A DNA stretch of 64,000 nucleotides from Fidelibacterota bacterium (lineage in GTDB: Bacteria > Fidelibacterota > UBA8477 > JABMPR01): positions 1 through 64,000 of the forward strand of contig JABIFX010000084.1 of NCBI GenBank assembly GCA_018650445.1, given 5' to 3'. Shown here one piece after another: positions 56,612-64,000 of this stretch. Each line of letters starts with the position of its first letter. The first letter of the stretch is position 1. A program made the translations under genes and the position numbers. The notes beneath the pieces are model-generated. The model saw nothing but the letters and a program-made list of their open reading frames with translations, was not told the origin of the DNA and did not search any database.

Positions 56612-57970
56612 ATGAAAAAGCTAATATCTGCCATTATTATAATGGCGCTAATCCCTCTGGCCACGTATGCTCAATTCAATATTTCAGGTGATTTGACACC
56701 ATCCGGCATGTTAAGAATAAGTGATGCTTCCCTTATCGATCTCCCCTTCCGTCTGGGGAATATCTCACTCGACTATGCCTATGGAGATTTTGAATTAAAA
56801 ACTGTCACAGCACTGGAGACCCGTTGGAAAGATCCTGAAATTGACGAGGATATGTTTAAGCTGCGAGAAGCATATCTCTTGTGGTATCCTGCTTTCGGCG
56901 AAGTAAAGCTGGGTAAGATGATCCATGCCTGGGGCGCTGCGGATGCCAACAATCCCACTGACAATTTGAGCCCATACGATTACTATTATATGTTTCTGGC
57001 TGGAACAGACCGGAAATTAGGATCCATGAGCCTGGCGGTAAAAACCTATGTAAGTGATTTCCAAATAGAAGTGGTTGCATTGCCAGAGTTTGAAGCAAAT
57101 CGCTTTCCCCTTAATGAGCCAGACTTTCCCATTAGCATTCCCATCCCAGAAGGGGCTCAATATTTTTATCCTGAGAATGAGTTTGAATTTGGTGGTCGGG
57201 TGCAATACGCCATGGGTATTGGAGATCTGTCTGCCTCATATTTTAAGGGCCACGATCGCTCTTTCTCACCAGCAGGTTTGGAAATTGATCTTACCGCGCT
57301 TATGAGTGGTGGTTCACCTTTTACTAGTCATCTTACTTATAGGGAAACCGATGTCATCGGTCTGGATGCAGTCCTCTTCCCTGGAAATTGGACTTTGCGA
57401 GGTGAGTTTGGGTATTTCCGTACCCAGACACCAGATATTGAATATGCCATGTCAAAATTCACTTATGATGCAGATTATCTGCAATCAGTTATTCAGGTAG
57501 AATATGCATTTGCCAATACCGTACAACTGATGGGACAGCTTATCAGCAACAAAACTCAAGGAGTTGAATCTACCATGGAGAAGGATGACTATTTCCAGAG
57601 TTTGGAATTCATGCTTCAGGATACTAGCAATCATATGCTGGATCCTCTCAGGGTACCATTTTCACAAATGGGATTACCTGAATTCTCCGCAGGCATGGGT
57701 ACCCCCTTCGCCTTGATTGCGGACCAGGTCGTTATTCTCTCCTCCATGGTTACCTTGCTTGATAACTCGCTTGACTTAAATGGAATGTTCATGATTAATC
57801 TCGAAGAAACAGGCTATATGGCTAATATTGGCTCGACTTATTCAATCGTGGAAGGACTCAATCTCGAAACCACTCTAAGCTACTTCATTGGTGGGGATGA
57901 GGAGGGTAACCGTTTTAAGCAGCTCGAAGATTTTTCTAACGTAAACCTTGGACTCAGCTATAGTTTTTAG
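56612..57970 (+). CDS. Outer-membrane beta-barrel protein, DUF1302-like
   Basis: A 452-residue exported protein; signal peptide (cut near residue 20, ATYA-Q). The rest is amphipathic strands with short turns and ends in an aromatic phenylalanine (GLSYSF), typical of outer-membrane barrels. The SPYDYYYMFLAG and WGAADANNPTD motifs recall DUF1302/alginate-porin-like proteins found beside MMPL and LolA-like genes. Its role would be the outer-membrane exit or receptor of that path. The family assignment is moderate. Confidence 0.78.
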   Translation: MKKLISAIIIMALIPLATYAQFNISGDLTPSGMLRISDASLIDLPFRLGNISLDYAYGDFELKTVTALETRWKDPEIDEDMFKLREAYLLWYPAFGEVKLGKMIHAWGAADANNPTDNLSPYDYYYMFLAGTDRKLGSMSLAVKTYVSDFQIEVVALPEFEANRFPLNEPDFPISIPIPEGAQYFYPENEFEFGGRVQYAMGIGDLSASYFKGHDRSFSPAGLEIDLTALMSGGSPFTSHLTYRETDVIGLDAVLFPGNWTLRGEFGYFRTQTPDIEYAMSKFTYDADYLQSVIQVEYAFANTVQLMGQLISNKTQGVESTMEKDDYFQSLEFMLQDTSNHMLDPLRVPFSQMGLPEFSAGMGTPFALIADQVVILSSMVTLLDNSLDLNGMFMINLEETGYMANIGSTYSIVEGLNLETTLSYFIGGDEEGNRFKQLEDFSNVNLGLSYSF

Positions 57971-57987
57971 GATATTGTCCCTACGAA

Positions 57988-58902
57988 ATGAATAAGTTTG
58001 ATCGCAAATATCAAAAAATAGCCAGAAGAATATCTCCCCTGGATCTAACCAGCAATTTCTCACACGAAGATCTGAGCTGGGATGATTTTTTTACGGACAG
58101 ATCTAGTATAAACTCCAGTTCCCTCTTCCTGGGGAAATATTCTGAAGATGGCATCAAATTTATTATGGAGCGCTTTGGACTGGATCGGCAGGCTCGGCAC
58201 CTCGGGTTAAGGCACCTGTCAGTTGCTGTGGATACCAAAGATCCTTATCGTCATCGTTTGACCATCTACAATGGACGGTCCCGAGACAAGGATCATATCG
58301 TAATGGATTTTGTGGCAAAATACCAGCATCTGGCTCCCAGGGACATAGATGCGGAAAATGAGTATAGCCATCAATTAAAGGTTTTAATGGTCGAATGGCT
58401 TCTATTACAAAACCCAAAGGCTGAATTTTCCAATCGAAGATCCCCACTTCCTGGGCAAAGCTATCCAGGTCTCGGGTTAGGAGATCAATTGATGGCTCTG
58501 TTTACACTCATGGGTCGTCATCTTCAGGTTGATGGGATAATTAACGTTCCTGAGTACTTTCACACCGGTCTCATCTTCAGCAGACGCTTCGTCTTTTTAA
58601 GTCCCTATGTCCAGGCTCTAGTCCATCAGGTTGCTCAGGATCTCTGGAAAAAATATCGACTGGCGGTGATTGCCTGGGCCAGTGCCACAGAAAGCATCAT
58701 TAATATTGATACAGGTAAACCGCAAATCTGGGAACCACGCCGGCAAATTATTCCAATTAAGGGCCAGTTGAGGCAATATTTTAAATCAGATGAATACCTT
58801 GGTATTGCCCAGCGCGTGAAGAAAGAAAAAGTCTTCACGCTGGACGAAGAGAAACTTCGAGAGGCCCTATCCAAAATGGAACGGCCTCTGTTTCAGTTTT
58901 AA
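57988..58902 (+). CDS. Hypothetical protein ending the MMPL cluster
   Basis: A 304-residue cytoplasmic protein without signal or membrane helix. Visible features are a conserved-looking PLPGQSYPGLGLG loop (near 151-163), the GIINVPEYFHTGLIFSRRFVFLSPY block (near 182-206), and two basic stretches. I do not recognise a family. It follows the barrel gene by 17 nt on the same strand, so it is probably co-transcribed; this offers the only clue to its role. Confidence 0.7.
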   Translation: MNKFDRKYQKIARRISPLDLTSNFSHEDLSWDDFFTDRSSINSSSLFLGKYSEDGIKFIMERFGLDRQARHLGLRHLSVAVDTKDPYRHRLTIYNGRSRDKDHIVMDFVAKYQHLAPRDIDAENEYSHQLKVLMVEWLLLQNPKAEFSNRRSPLPGQSYPGLGLGDQLMALFTLMGRHLQVDGIINVPEYFHTGLIFSRRFVFLSPYVQALVHQVAQDLWKKYRLAVIAWASATESIINIDTGKPQIWEPRRQIIPIKGQLRQYFKSDEYLGIAQRVKKEKVFTLDEEKLREALSKMERPLFQF

Positions 58903-58913
58903 ATCTGTTATGC

Positions 58914-58932
58914 TAAAATTATGGTAATTTTA
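58914..58932. repeat. AT-rich 8-bp hairpin between convergent genes
   Basis: TAAAATTA and TAATTTTA form a perfect stem around TGG, just after the end of the 57988-58902 gene. It is A/T-rich and lacks a strong T run, so at most a weak terminator for the plus strand. Confidence 0.35.
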
Positions 58933-59095
58933 CTACAGAAGATTCCCATGTGGTCTTCTGGGTTTGGGAGTTACCCCCCTTGACATCTATTGGTACAAGA
59001 TTTACCAGCAACATGAATGTCAGCAGCACCAGTACAGTCAAAATGACTTGAACTGAGGCATTTTTTCTTTGTCTTTCCCCACGAAATGATTTCAT
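58919..59095 (-). CDS. 58-residue single-helix membrane protein
   Basis: A short ORF with a basic N-terminus (MKSFRGERQRKN), one strong hydrophobic helix (about 14-36) and a polar tail with Q-T-Q and a closing VVKLP. Its ATG overlaps the TGA of the upstream TatT-like gene by 4 nt (ATGA), the arrangement expected of a translationally coupled real gene. No family is known to me. It may work with the TatT-like lipoprotein as a membrane anchor or partner. Confidence 0.6.
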   Translation of the reverse strand: MKSFRGERQRKNASVQVILTVLVLLTFMLLVNLVPIDVKGGNSQTQKTTWESSVVKLP

Positions 59096-59946
59096 AGATT
59101 AAACCAGTTTTCCTTTTCTGCTTTTATCATCAATCTTTCAGCCAGAGCCTTTTCATAGACATTTTCAGGATAATATGGCAGGTCTGGGTTCGGTATTGTT
59201 GTTACCACCTTTGTTAAAAGGCTATAAAAGAGATTTTTATCCTGGGCCAGAGGACAGTAATATTGGGCCATAAGCGTATAGTTACCCATATAGTCTGGCG
59301 AAATCCGTATTGCTTCATCAAAGGCTTCACGTATTCCGGTAGTATCGTTCTCTGTTTCTGGATCACGTCCCAACAAGGCGCCCTTATAACGATAGTAAGC
59401 CCCATAGTAAAAGGTCGAATCCAGATCATGAATATGCTCCAACGTGGCCCAAATCAGCTCTCGTTGTCCCTTGCGAATCAGACTACTTTTTGTAGCAAGC
59501 CATTGTCCGTAATTTGCCATACCCCAATAAAGCGCTTCAAGAAAATTCTTGTCAAGACCGCGAACGGCCATACTCTCATCTCCTGTCGAGAACAGCAGAT
59601 TTCGGTATTCACTGTTTTGCTTGAGAACCGTTTGACTGACGCCATAGCCCTGTAGGAATAGACTATCCTGTACCTGTGGAGATTGGGTCAAATATTGGCC
59701 GGAAAAATAATAGGCTCTCGAAAGTTTCGCCCAGAGTTGAATAGATGTTGAGTCCGATTCTGCAAGGTGTTGAAAAACTTCCAGAGCGGCTTGCGCACTT
59801 GCCTTATCAGCCCGTAGCGACCAAAGGCTATCGGCATTTTCAATATTGATTGCTACTGGGTATGTTGCATCAGGCGTGACTGGTATATCAGTCGAGGTGC
59901 AAGAGATTAGAACTGCAGCAAAAAAAATAGAAACAAATTGTCGCAA
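59092..59946 (-). CDS. TRAP-T-associated (TatT)-like lipoprotein
   Basis: A 284-residue lipoprotein (lipobox LISC near residue 16) that resembles the TatT component family (PF16811): TPR-like helices, the LSRAYYFSG motif near 79, and the GMANYGQWLA and YYRYKGALLG blocks. TatT proteins assist TRAP-type solute transporters; no TRAP permease or binding protein lies in the window, so it may serve another system. The start is TTG 59946 because no nearer ATG retains the signal peptide. Confidence 0.8.
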   Translation of the reverse strand: MRQFVSIFFAAVLISCTSTDIPVTPDATYPVAINIENADSLWSLRADKASAQAALEVFQHLAESDSTSIQLWAKLSRAYYFSGQYLTQSPQVQDSLFLQGYGVSQTVLKQNSEYRNLLFSTGDESMAVRGLDKNFLEALYWGMANYGQWLATKSSLIRKGQRELIWATLEHIHDLDSTFYYGAYYRYKGALLGRDPETENDTTGIREAFDEAIRISPDYMGNYTLMAQYYCPLAQDKNLFYSLLTKVVTTIPNPDLPYYPENVYEKALAERLMIKAEKENWFNL

Positions 59947-60105
59947 ATCGTCAGGGCCTTCCCCATTCGAGTTAATCCCCCCTCCTGAAAATCGGCCAAA
60001 TATAGCTTACATCACTCAACTATTACAAATGCTGATTAACCCAATATCGTTTTTTGTTTGAGTGTTATCGATATAGAAAAGACGATGTGCTAAACGTTAT
60101 TTTGC

Positions 60106-62355
60106 TTACTGCTCAAGTATCAGTTCAACGAGAATAACCAGGTCCCTAATGTCAATCAAGCTATCCTGATTTGTGTCAGCCAGTTCTGCCAGCTCAGCAT
60201 CCAACTCAATGTCTGCTATGATGGATTCCAGAAGAAAGATAGCATCAGACACGTTGATTTCACCGTCCTGAGTAACATCACCAAGGATAAAACCAGAGCC
60301 CCATCCCAATACAGTAATATTGTCAACTAGAAATCCATCGCCTTCAAAAAAAGTATCGCTTATTAATTGAAAGGCCAGCGTGAGTGAAGAACTCTCGCTG
60401 AAATTGGCGAGAGAGAGTTGTTCTGTTATCCATCCCTGCGTCCCATGATACCCCGGTTCTCCCAGTGGCTGAACCGAACTACCATTTCCAAGCTCCGTGT
60501 ATTGACCACTCAGGGGTACCCAGTTTATACCCTCATCATCTGAGGCAAGTACTTGACAAAAATCCCAGTTGAACTCGATATCCCAACTGGCGTCAAATCG
60601 AAGGACTGGATTGCTATATCCGCTTATATCAAGAGGTGCGTCCAGAAAAACTGTAGAAACCGAAGCCGGCTCGTAGTACCCAGAAGGAGAATCTGACAGG
60701 TACTGCCCCCCATCTGGACCTATCTCCAGCCCCCAGGTCCCAGAACTCCACATTTGAGTTCCAGCCTCAAAATCGTCAAAAAATATCGTATCAGGTATGC
60801 CAACTATCCACCTAAGCGTGTCCACTTGTGTTTCATACCCGGACATTTCTATGCTCAGTACAAGCTGAGCCACTTCACCAAATTGAGAATTTATTTCGAA
60901 ACTTAAACCTTCGGTTCCATAATCATGAAAAGCCTGCGAAACCAGACCTGAGACATCAAGGGAACTAAGGGATGGGGTAATGCTACTGTCTGGCGAGTAT
61001 AAATATAGCGTAGCAGCCGTATTTTCTGAACCCAGACCCTTGTTCATGACGTTAAGCTCGCACCCCACAATATCACCGGATTCCAAGGGACCATCTGAAT
61101 TAAACTTAAAGTTTTCTATTTCCACCCAGCTCCCAGCACAACCGGCTAGATGAATGTTCATGCTGATATTATCCTCAGCCATTTCAAAGATCAATTCTGT
61201 AGGTGGCCAAAATGCGCCATCTGATCCAGCACCGACTTCTGGTGTGAAGTTAATAATTCCCAATTCACCATACATGTAATCAACGGCGTCGCCGTTCACT
61301 GTATAGCCTACGGTCTCAGTTCCGGTTCCATACAGATAATCATTTTCCTCCACAAGATCCGAACCCATTTGGCTGTAAATCTCATTGTCAGGAGTGGGTA
61401 ATTCAACTGATTCATCATAGCCGAAAGGTTTAATCAGTAAATTGCCGTAGCTATGATAGTTGAATATGGTTTGAAAATCATGGGCAAGCACAAAGTCCCG
61501 CACAGCCTGTGTCTCCGGCTCAGAAAAGGGCTGACTCCCGCGATATGTGTTCCCACAGGAATCAGGACTTGAACCTTCATCGTTAAAGCCCCACTGAAAA
61601 CCCCAATTTCTATTCAAATCAATGCCTGGTAAACTGGTACATCCTGGATGCCGATTCTTGCGGTGCATTCCGCCGCCACCTGGATCGGTGAGTTGATTGT
61701 AGACATATCCATCTGGATTGATTACGGGAACGAACCATATTTGTCTCTCATTTACTAAATAAGTCATGGTTGGATCCTGATTGTATTCCTCTGCCAGAGA
61801 CCAGGCAAAATGCATCAATGTCATCATGGCAGCAGGTTCACGTGCATGTGTAAGGGAGTTGAATAAGACTTCCGGGTCACCATCGGGTAAAACAGGAGCA
61901 TCTGATATCCTGAAAGCCCAGATATCCCGTCCCTCATAGCTAAGTCCAATGCTCTGCTTGGCCGAGACAATCTCTGGGTAACCTGCATGCAGTGAATCCA
62001 TACTGGTCACAATCTCATCATAGGTTAAATAACCACCCATACTCCCATAACCAAGTTCGCGGGAAGCACCCTGAGTCAATCGAGATGCATAATGGGAACT
62101 AAGATCAAGTATCAAATCTTCTGAAGCGAATCCCAGGCCTTCGACATCTAGCTTTTCGCGTTGACTTACAACAGCATCAATATAGACACCAGGTCGGACA
62201 TCAAATCCTTCTGGGTCCAACCCAAGTCTTAACAATTCAGATATGATCTCGTTGGTATTATCAGACCAGATTCTGATTTTATCGTATGTTGCCTGAGCCA
62301 AGCCGATCTGGAAAAAAGATAGGAGGACAAGAAGAGATGTGAATTTTTTGATCAT
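60106..62355 (-). CDS. M14-family zinc carboxypeptidase with dockerin-like tail
   Basis: A 749-residue secreted enzyme. After the signal peptide (cut near residue 20) and an N-terminal propeptide-like region, the M14 domain (about 108-395) carries zinc ligands His170 and Glu173 (HAREP) and His301 (NYHSYG), and the catalytic Glu373 (TPEVG). Beta-rich domains follow (about 400-680). The last 60 residues are a dockerin type I-like pair (GDVTQDGEINVSDAI and ADTNQDSLIDIRDL) with Ca-binding Asp/Asn positions. Such tails are widespread on secreted proteins of FCB organisms and may aid sorting or surface attachment. Confidence 0.93.
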   Translation of the reverse strand: MIKKFTSLLVLLSFFQIGLAQATYDKIRIWSDNTNEIISELLRLGLDPEGFDVRPGVYIDAVVSQREKLDVEGLGFASEDLILDLSSHYASRLTQGASRELGYGSMGGYLTYDEIVTSMDSLHAGYPEIVSAKQSIGLSYEGRDIWAFRISDAPVLPDGDPEVLFNSLTHAREPAAMMTLMHFAWSLAEEYNQDPTMTYLVNERQIWFVPVINPDGYVYNQLTDPGGGGMHRKNRHPGCTSLPGIDLNRNWGFQWGFNDEGSSPDSCGNTYRGSQPFSEPETQAVRDFVLAHDFQTIFNYHSYGNLLIKPFGYDESVELPTPDNEIYSQMGSDLVEENDYLYGTGTETVGYTVNGDAVDYMYGELGIINFTPEVGAGSDGAFWPPTELIFEMAEDNISMNIHLAGCAGSWVEIENFKFNSDGPLESGDIVGCELNVMNKGLGSENTAATLYLYSPDSSITPSLSSLDVSGLVSQAFHDYGTEGLSFEINSQFGEVAQLVLSIEMSGYETQVDTLRWIVGIPDTIFFDDFEAGTQMWSSGTWGLEIGPDGGQYLSDSPSGYYEPASVSTVFLDAPLDISGYSNPVLRFDASWDIEFNWDFCQVLASDDEGINWVPLSGQYTELGNGSSVQPLGEPGYHGTQGWITEQLSLANFSESSSLTLAFQLISDTFFEGDGFLVDNITVLGWGSGFILGDVTQDGEINVSDAIFLLESIIADIELDAELAELADTNQDSLIDIRDLVILVELILEQ

Positions 62356-62374
62356 TTATGATTCCATTCAATCA

Positions 62375-64000
62375 TTAATTGGATATGGTAAAGAGCCATT
62401 GATTCGAATCGATAATGTTGACCCATTCAGAATTTTCATACCTTAAAATACTTAGCTCAAATTTCATCTGAAAGGGACGAAACAATGTCGAAATCCAATT
62501 TGTACGTTCCCAAGTTGGCTTATAGTTGAGTGCAAATCCCAAGTCACTAACATTGCTCCAGTTTTGGGCATCATCAGATATTTGCCCAACATCGAAGAAA
62601 ATTCCAAGGTCCAGGGCTTCAGGTAAATGCGGTATTGATCCAAAAGTCAGATCCAGATTGTTGGACCAGATATAATTCATCGGCTGATCCAGGGAGTCAG
62701 AATACCCCCGCATGCGTCCGCCACCTCTTAAGTAGTAGTGAGAGCCAATCATATCAGCATCGTTAATCCCATACAGACTCGTAGCGCCCCTATCCAAATA
62801 GATAGATCGTAAATCCTGAGATGCAACGCGACTCTTGATAAGATTCGGTGTAGCGCTTGAATTGGCCAGGATATTTGAGCGATTGTTCAAGCGAAAATGA
62901 TCATAGGATCTCGTCCAATTACTCATCAGGGATATCTGAGAATAATGAGACCCATAACTTCCCAGTTGTTCTGGAGAAGTATAAATAGTCCCGCTAAAGC
63001 CGAAATCCCCAGAAAACAAAACATCCTGTAACTCATACTGAAGACCCAGACGAGTCATGACGATTTTATCCGCGGGGGCAACCTGGGCATGCTTAGCATC
63101 CGTCATTTCAATTTTTAGGGTGAGAAAGTGGAGCGGATTTCTCCAATATTGCTTTGCCCAATTCATTTCATATGCCAAAGAAGTGAATACCATGGAGCGC
63201 CAAATTTTTGCGCTACCCGACCAGGCGGCTTTGAAAGGGAGACCGACTTGAAGCTGTCTAAAGGATAAAGAGGCGTCTTGATTTCCAGATTCAAAGTTAT
63301 GGTCCAACGCAAATTGTGTATAATTTCCAGTATTTCGATAGACACGCTTAATGTTTACGCCCAGCCCTAAACCAGCTAAATCGCTATAACCAAAGCCAGG
63401 CTTCCAGAGGTAAAGGTTCCTATCATCCGGATAGGCATCCCAGCCTTTATAATCATATCGCCAGGCGCTTTTTCGTCGGCTATCATTGTCACGTCGATCC
63501 ACATCGAAAAACATATTCTCAGCGTCCAGATAAACTTGCTCTGGTTGAAAACTCGACTCGACTTCAATCACACCGCTATTTCTATACCTGAATTCCTTAA
63601 GGGAGGCCGAAGCTGTTTCACCTGTTTTACTATAAATCGTTGCTGAAATAGGGACAAACATACCGCCCTTATTATCGACAGTTACCAGTGTTGTAAAATG
63701 ACCCAGATCATTTTTCTCAACTGACCAATCAACCAGTTTGTAGTCCACATAGTGGGTGGTACGGAGCCATTGATCAAAGAACCAATCCAATTCTTCTCCG
63801 CAACCATCCTCCATCGCTTTGACAAATCGATCTTCATTTACATGTTTTAAAGCCCAGCGAGAGAAGTAAAGCCTCATCCCAGCTAAAAAACGTTCTTCTC
63901 CCAGATAATTTTTCAGCATGGCTAGCATTATTGAGCCCTTATCATAAGAGTTACTACTATACGAACCATAATATGCATAATCAAAACTCGGAGTTGCCAT
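62375..64000 (-). CDS. M1-family aminopeptidase with C-terminal outer-membrane barrel (partial)
   Basis: The window cuts the 5 prime part; the visible 541 codons are the C-terminal portion. It begins within an M1 catalytic domain (KGSIMLAML near the start and DWFFDQWLRT near residue 73); the HExxH motif lies outside. After residue about 190 the sequence becomes a long series of amphipathic strands with the motifs GGGRMRGYSD and LGIFFDVGQ, as in the last strands of Omp85/BamA-type barrels. A peptidase joined to a surface barrel would act outside the cell. The start codon and real length are unknown. Confidence 0.8.
   Translation of the reverse strand: MATPSFDYAYYGSYSSNSYDKGSIMLAMLKNYLGEERFLAGMRLYFSRWALKHVNEDRFVKAMEDGCGEELDWFFDQWLRTTHYVDYKLVDWSVEKNDLGHFTTLVTVDNKGGMFVPISATIYSKTGETASASLKEFRYRNSGVIEVESSFQPEQVYLDAENMFFDVDRRDNDSRRKSAWRYDYKGWDAYPDDRNLYLWKPGFGYSDLAGLGLGVNIKRVYRNTGNYTQFALDHNFESGNQDASLSFRQLQVGLPFKAAWSGSAKIWRSMVFTSLAYEMNWAKQYWRNPLHFLTLKIEMTDAKHAQVAPADKIVMTRLGLQYELQDVLFSGDFGFSGTIYTSPEQLGSYGSHYSQISLMSNWTRSYDHFRLNNRSNILANSSATPNLIKSRVASQDLRSIYLDRGATSLYGINDADMIGSHYYLRGGGRMRGYSDSLDQPMNYIWSNNLDLTFGSIPHLPEALDLGIFFDVGQISDDAQNWSNVSDLGFALNYKPTWERTNWISTLFRPFQMKFELSILRYENSEWVNIIDSNQWLFTISN

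Noticed and set aside
1..64000. CRISPR arrays, insertion sequences, prophage or rRNA/tRNA genes
   Set aside because: No regularly spaced repeats, transposases, phage structural genes or recognisable structural RNAs were found; intergenic gaps are short.

Overview
The window carries about 57 genes on both strands, with short gaps and no tRNA, rRNA, CRISPR array or intact insertion sequence that I can see. It looks like a chromosomal segment of a Gram-negative member of the FCB superphylum (Fibrobacteres-Chlorobi-Bacteroidetes). A Marinimicrobia/Neomarinimicrobiota-type organism is my best guess. The reasons are a TonB receptor with an N-terminal carboxypeptidase-regulatory domain, many lipoproteins and outer-membrane barrels, a bacterial geranylgeranylglyceryl-phosphate synthase, a dockerin-like C-terminal tail on a secreted peptidase, and the long form of CusA. 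The phylum is inferred from gene content, not measured.

Layout. 1-4.3 kb: a TPR protein with two Fis-like modules and an orphan fused DppD-DppF ATPase. 4.0-12.7 kb: a minus-strand copper/silver efflux operon (Cys-rich exported protein, CusC, CusB, CusA, HMA protein, DUF6122, heavy-metal-binding lipoprotein, small membrane protein). 12.9-20.5 kb: a GH13 lipoprotein, a selenoprotein SelD with an in-frame UGA at its catalytic position, an outer-membrane/lipoprotein pair with haem c motifs, and the copper ATPase CopA. 20.6-30 kb: small zinc proteins, an M23 peptidase, a rhomboid protease, then a nucleotide-salvage run (cdd, tdk, a CNT transporter, adk, coaE) meeting dgt. 30-36 kb, minus strand: XerD, GGGP synthase, GcvPA, GcvH, AccC, AccB, EF-P. 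36-43.5 kb: a PHP hydrolase, a lipoprotein, an SDR enzyme, a frameshifted TonB receptor, and an ECF sigma factor/membrane protein/Spy-like cassette.

43.6-50.3 kb, minus strand: a central-carbon module of a TrmB-family regulator, a GAPDH paralogue without its catalytic cysteine, a normal GAPDH overlapping it by 4 nt, a GH57 glucanotransferase and a glucan phosphorylase. 50.5-58.9 kb, plus strand: two MMPL/RND proteins, a TetR regulator, a LolA-like protein, an outer-membrane barrel and an unknown protein, which together look like an envelope lipid or hydrophobic-compound transport system. 58.9-64 kb, minus strand: a TatT-like lipoprotein with a coupled 58-residue membrane ORF, an M14 carboxypeptidase with a dockerin-like tail, and a partial M1 peptidase continuing into an outer-membrane-type barrel.

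The most notable points are the recoded SelD, whose start lies upstream of its UGA; the Cys-to-Ala GAPDH paralogue coupled to an active GAPDH; the dual-MMPL cluster; the M1 peptidase-barrel fusion; and repeated TTG starts overlapping upstream stop codons.
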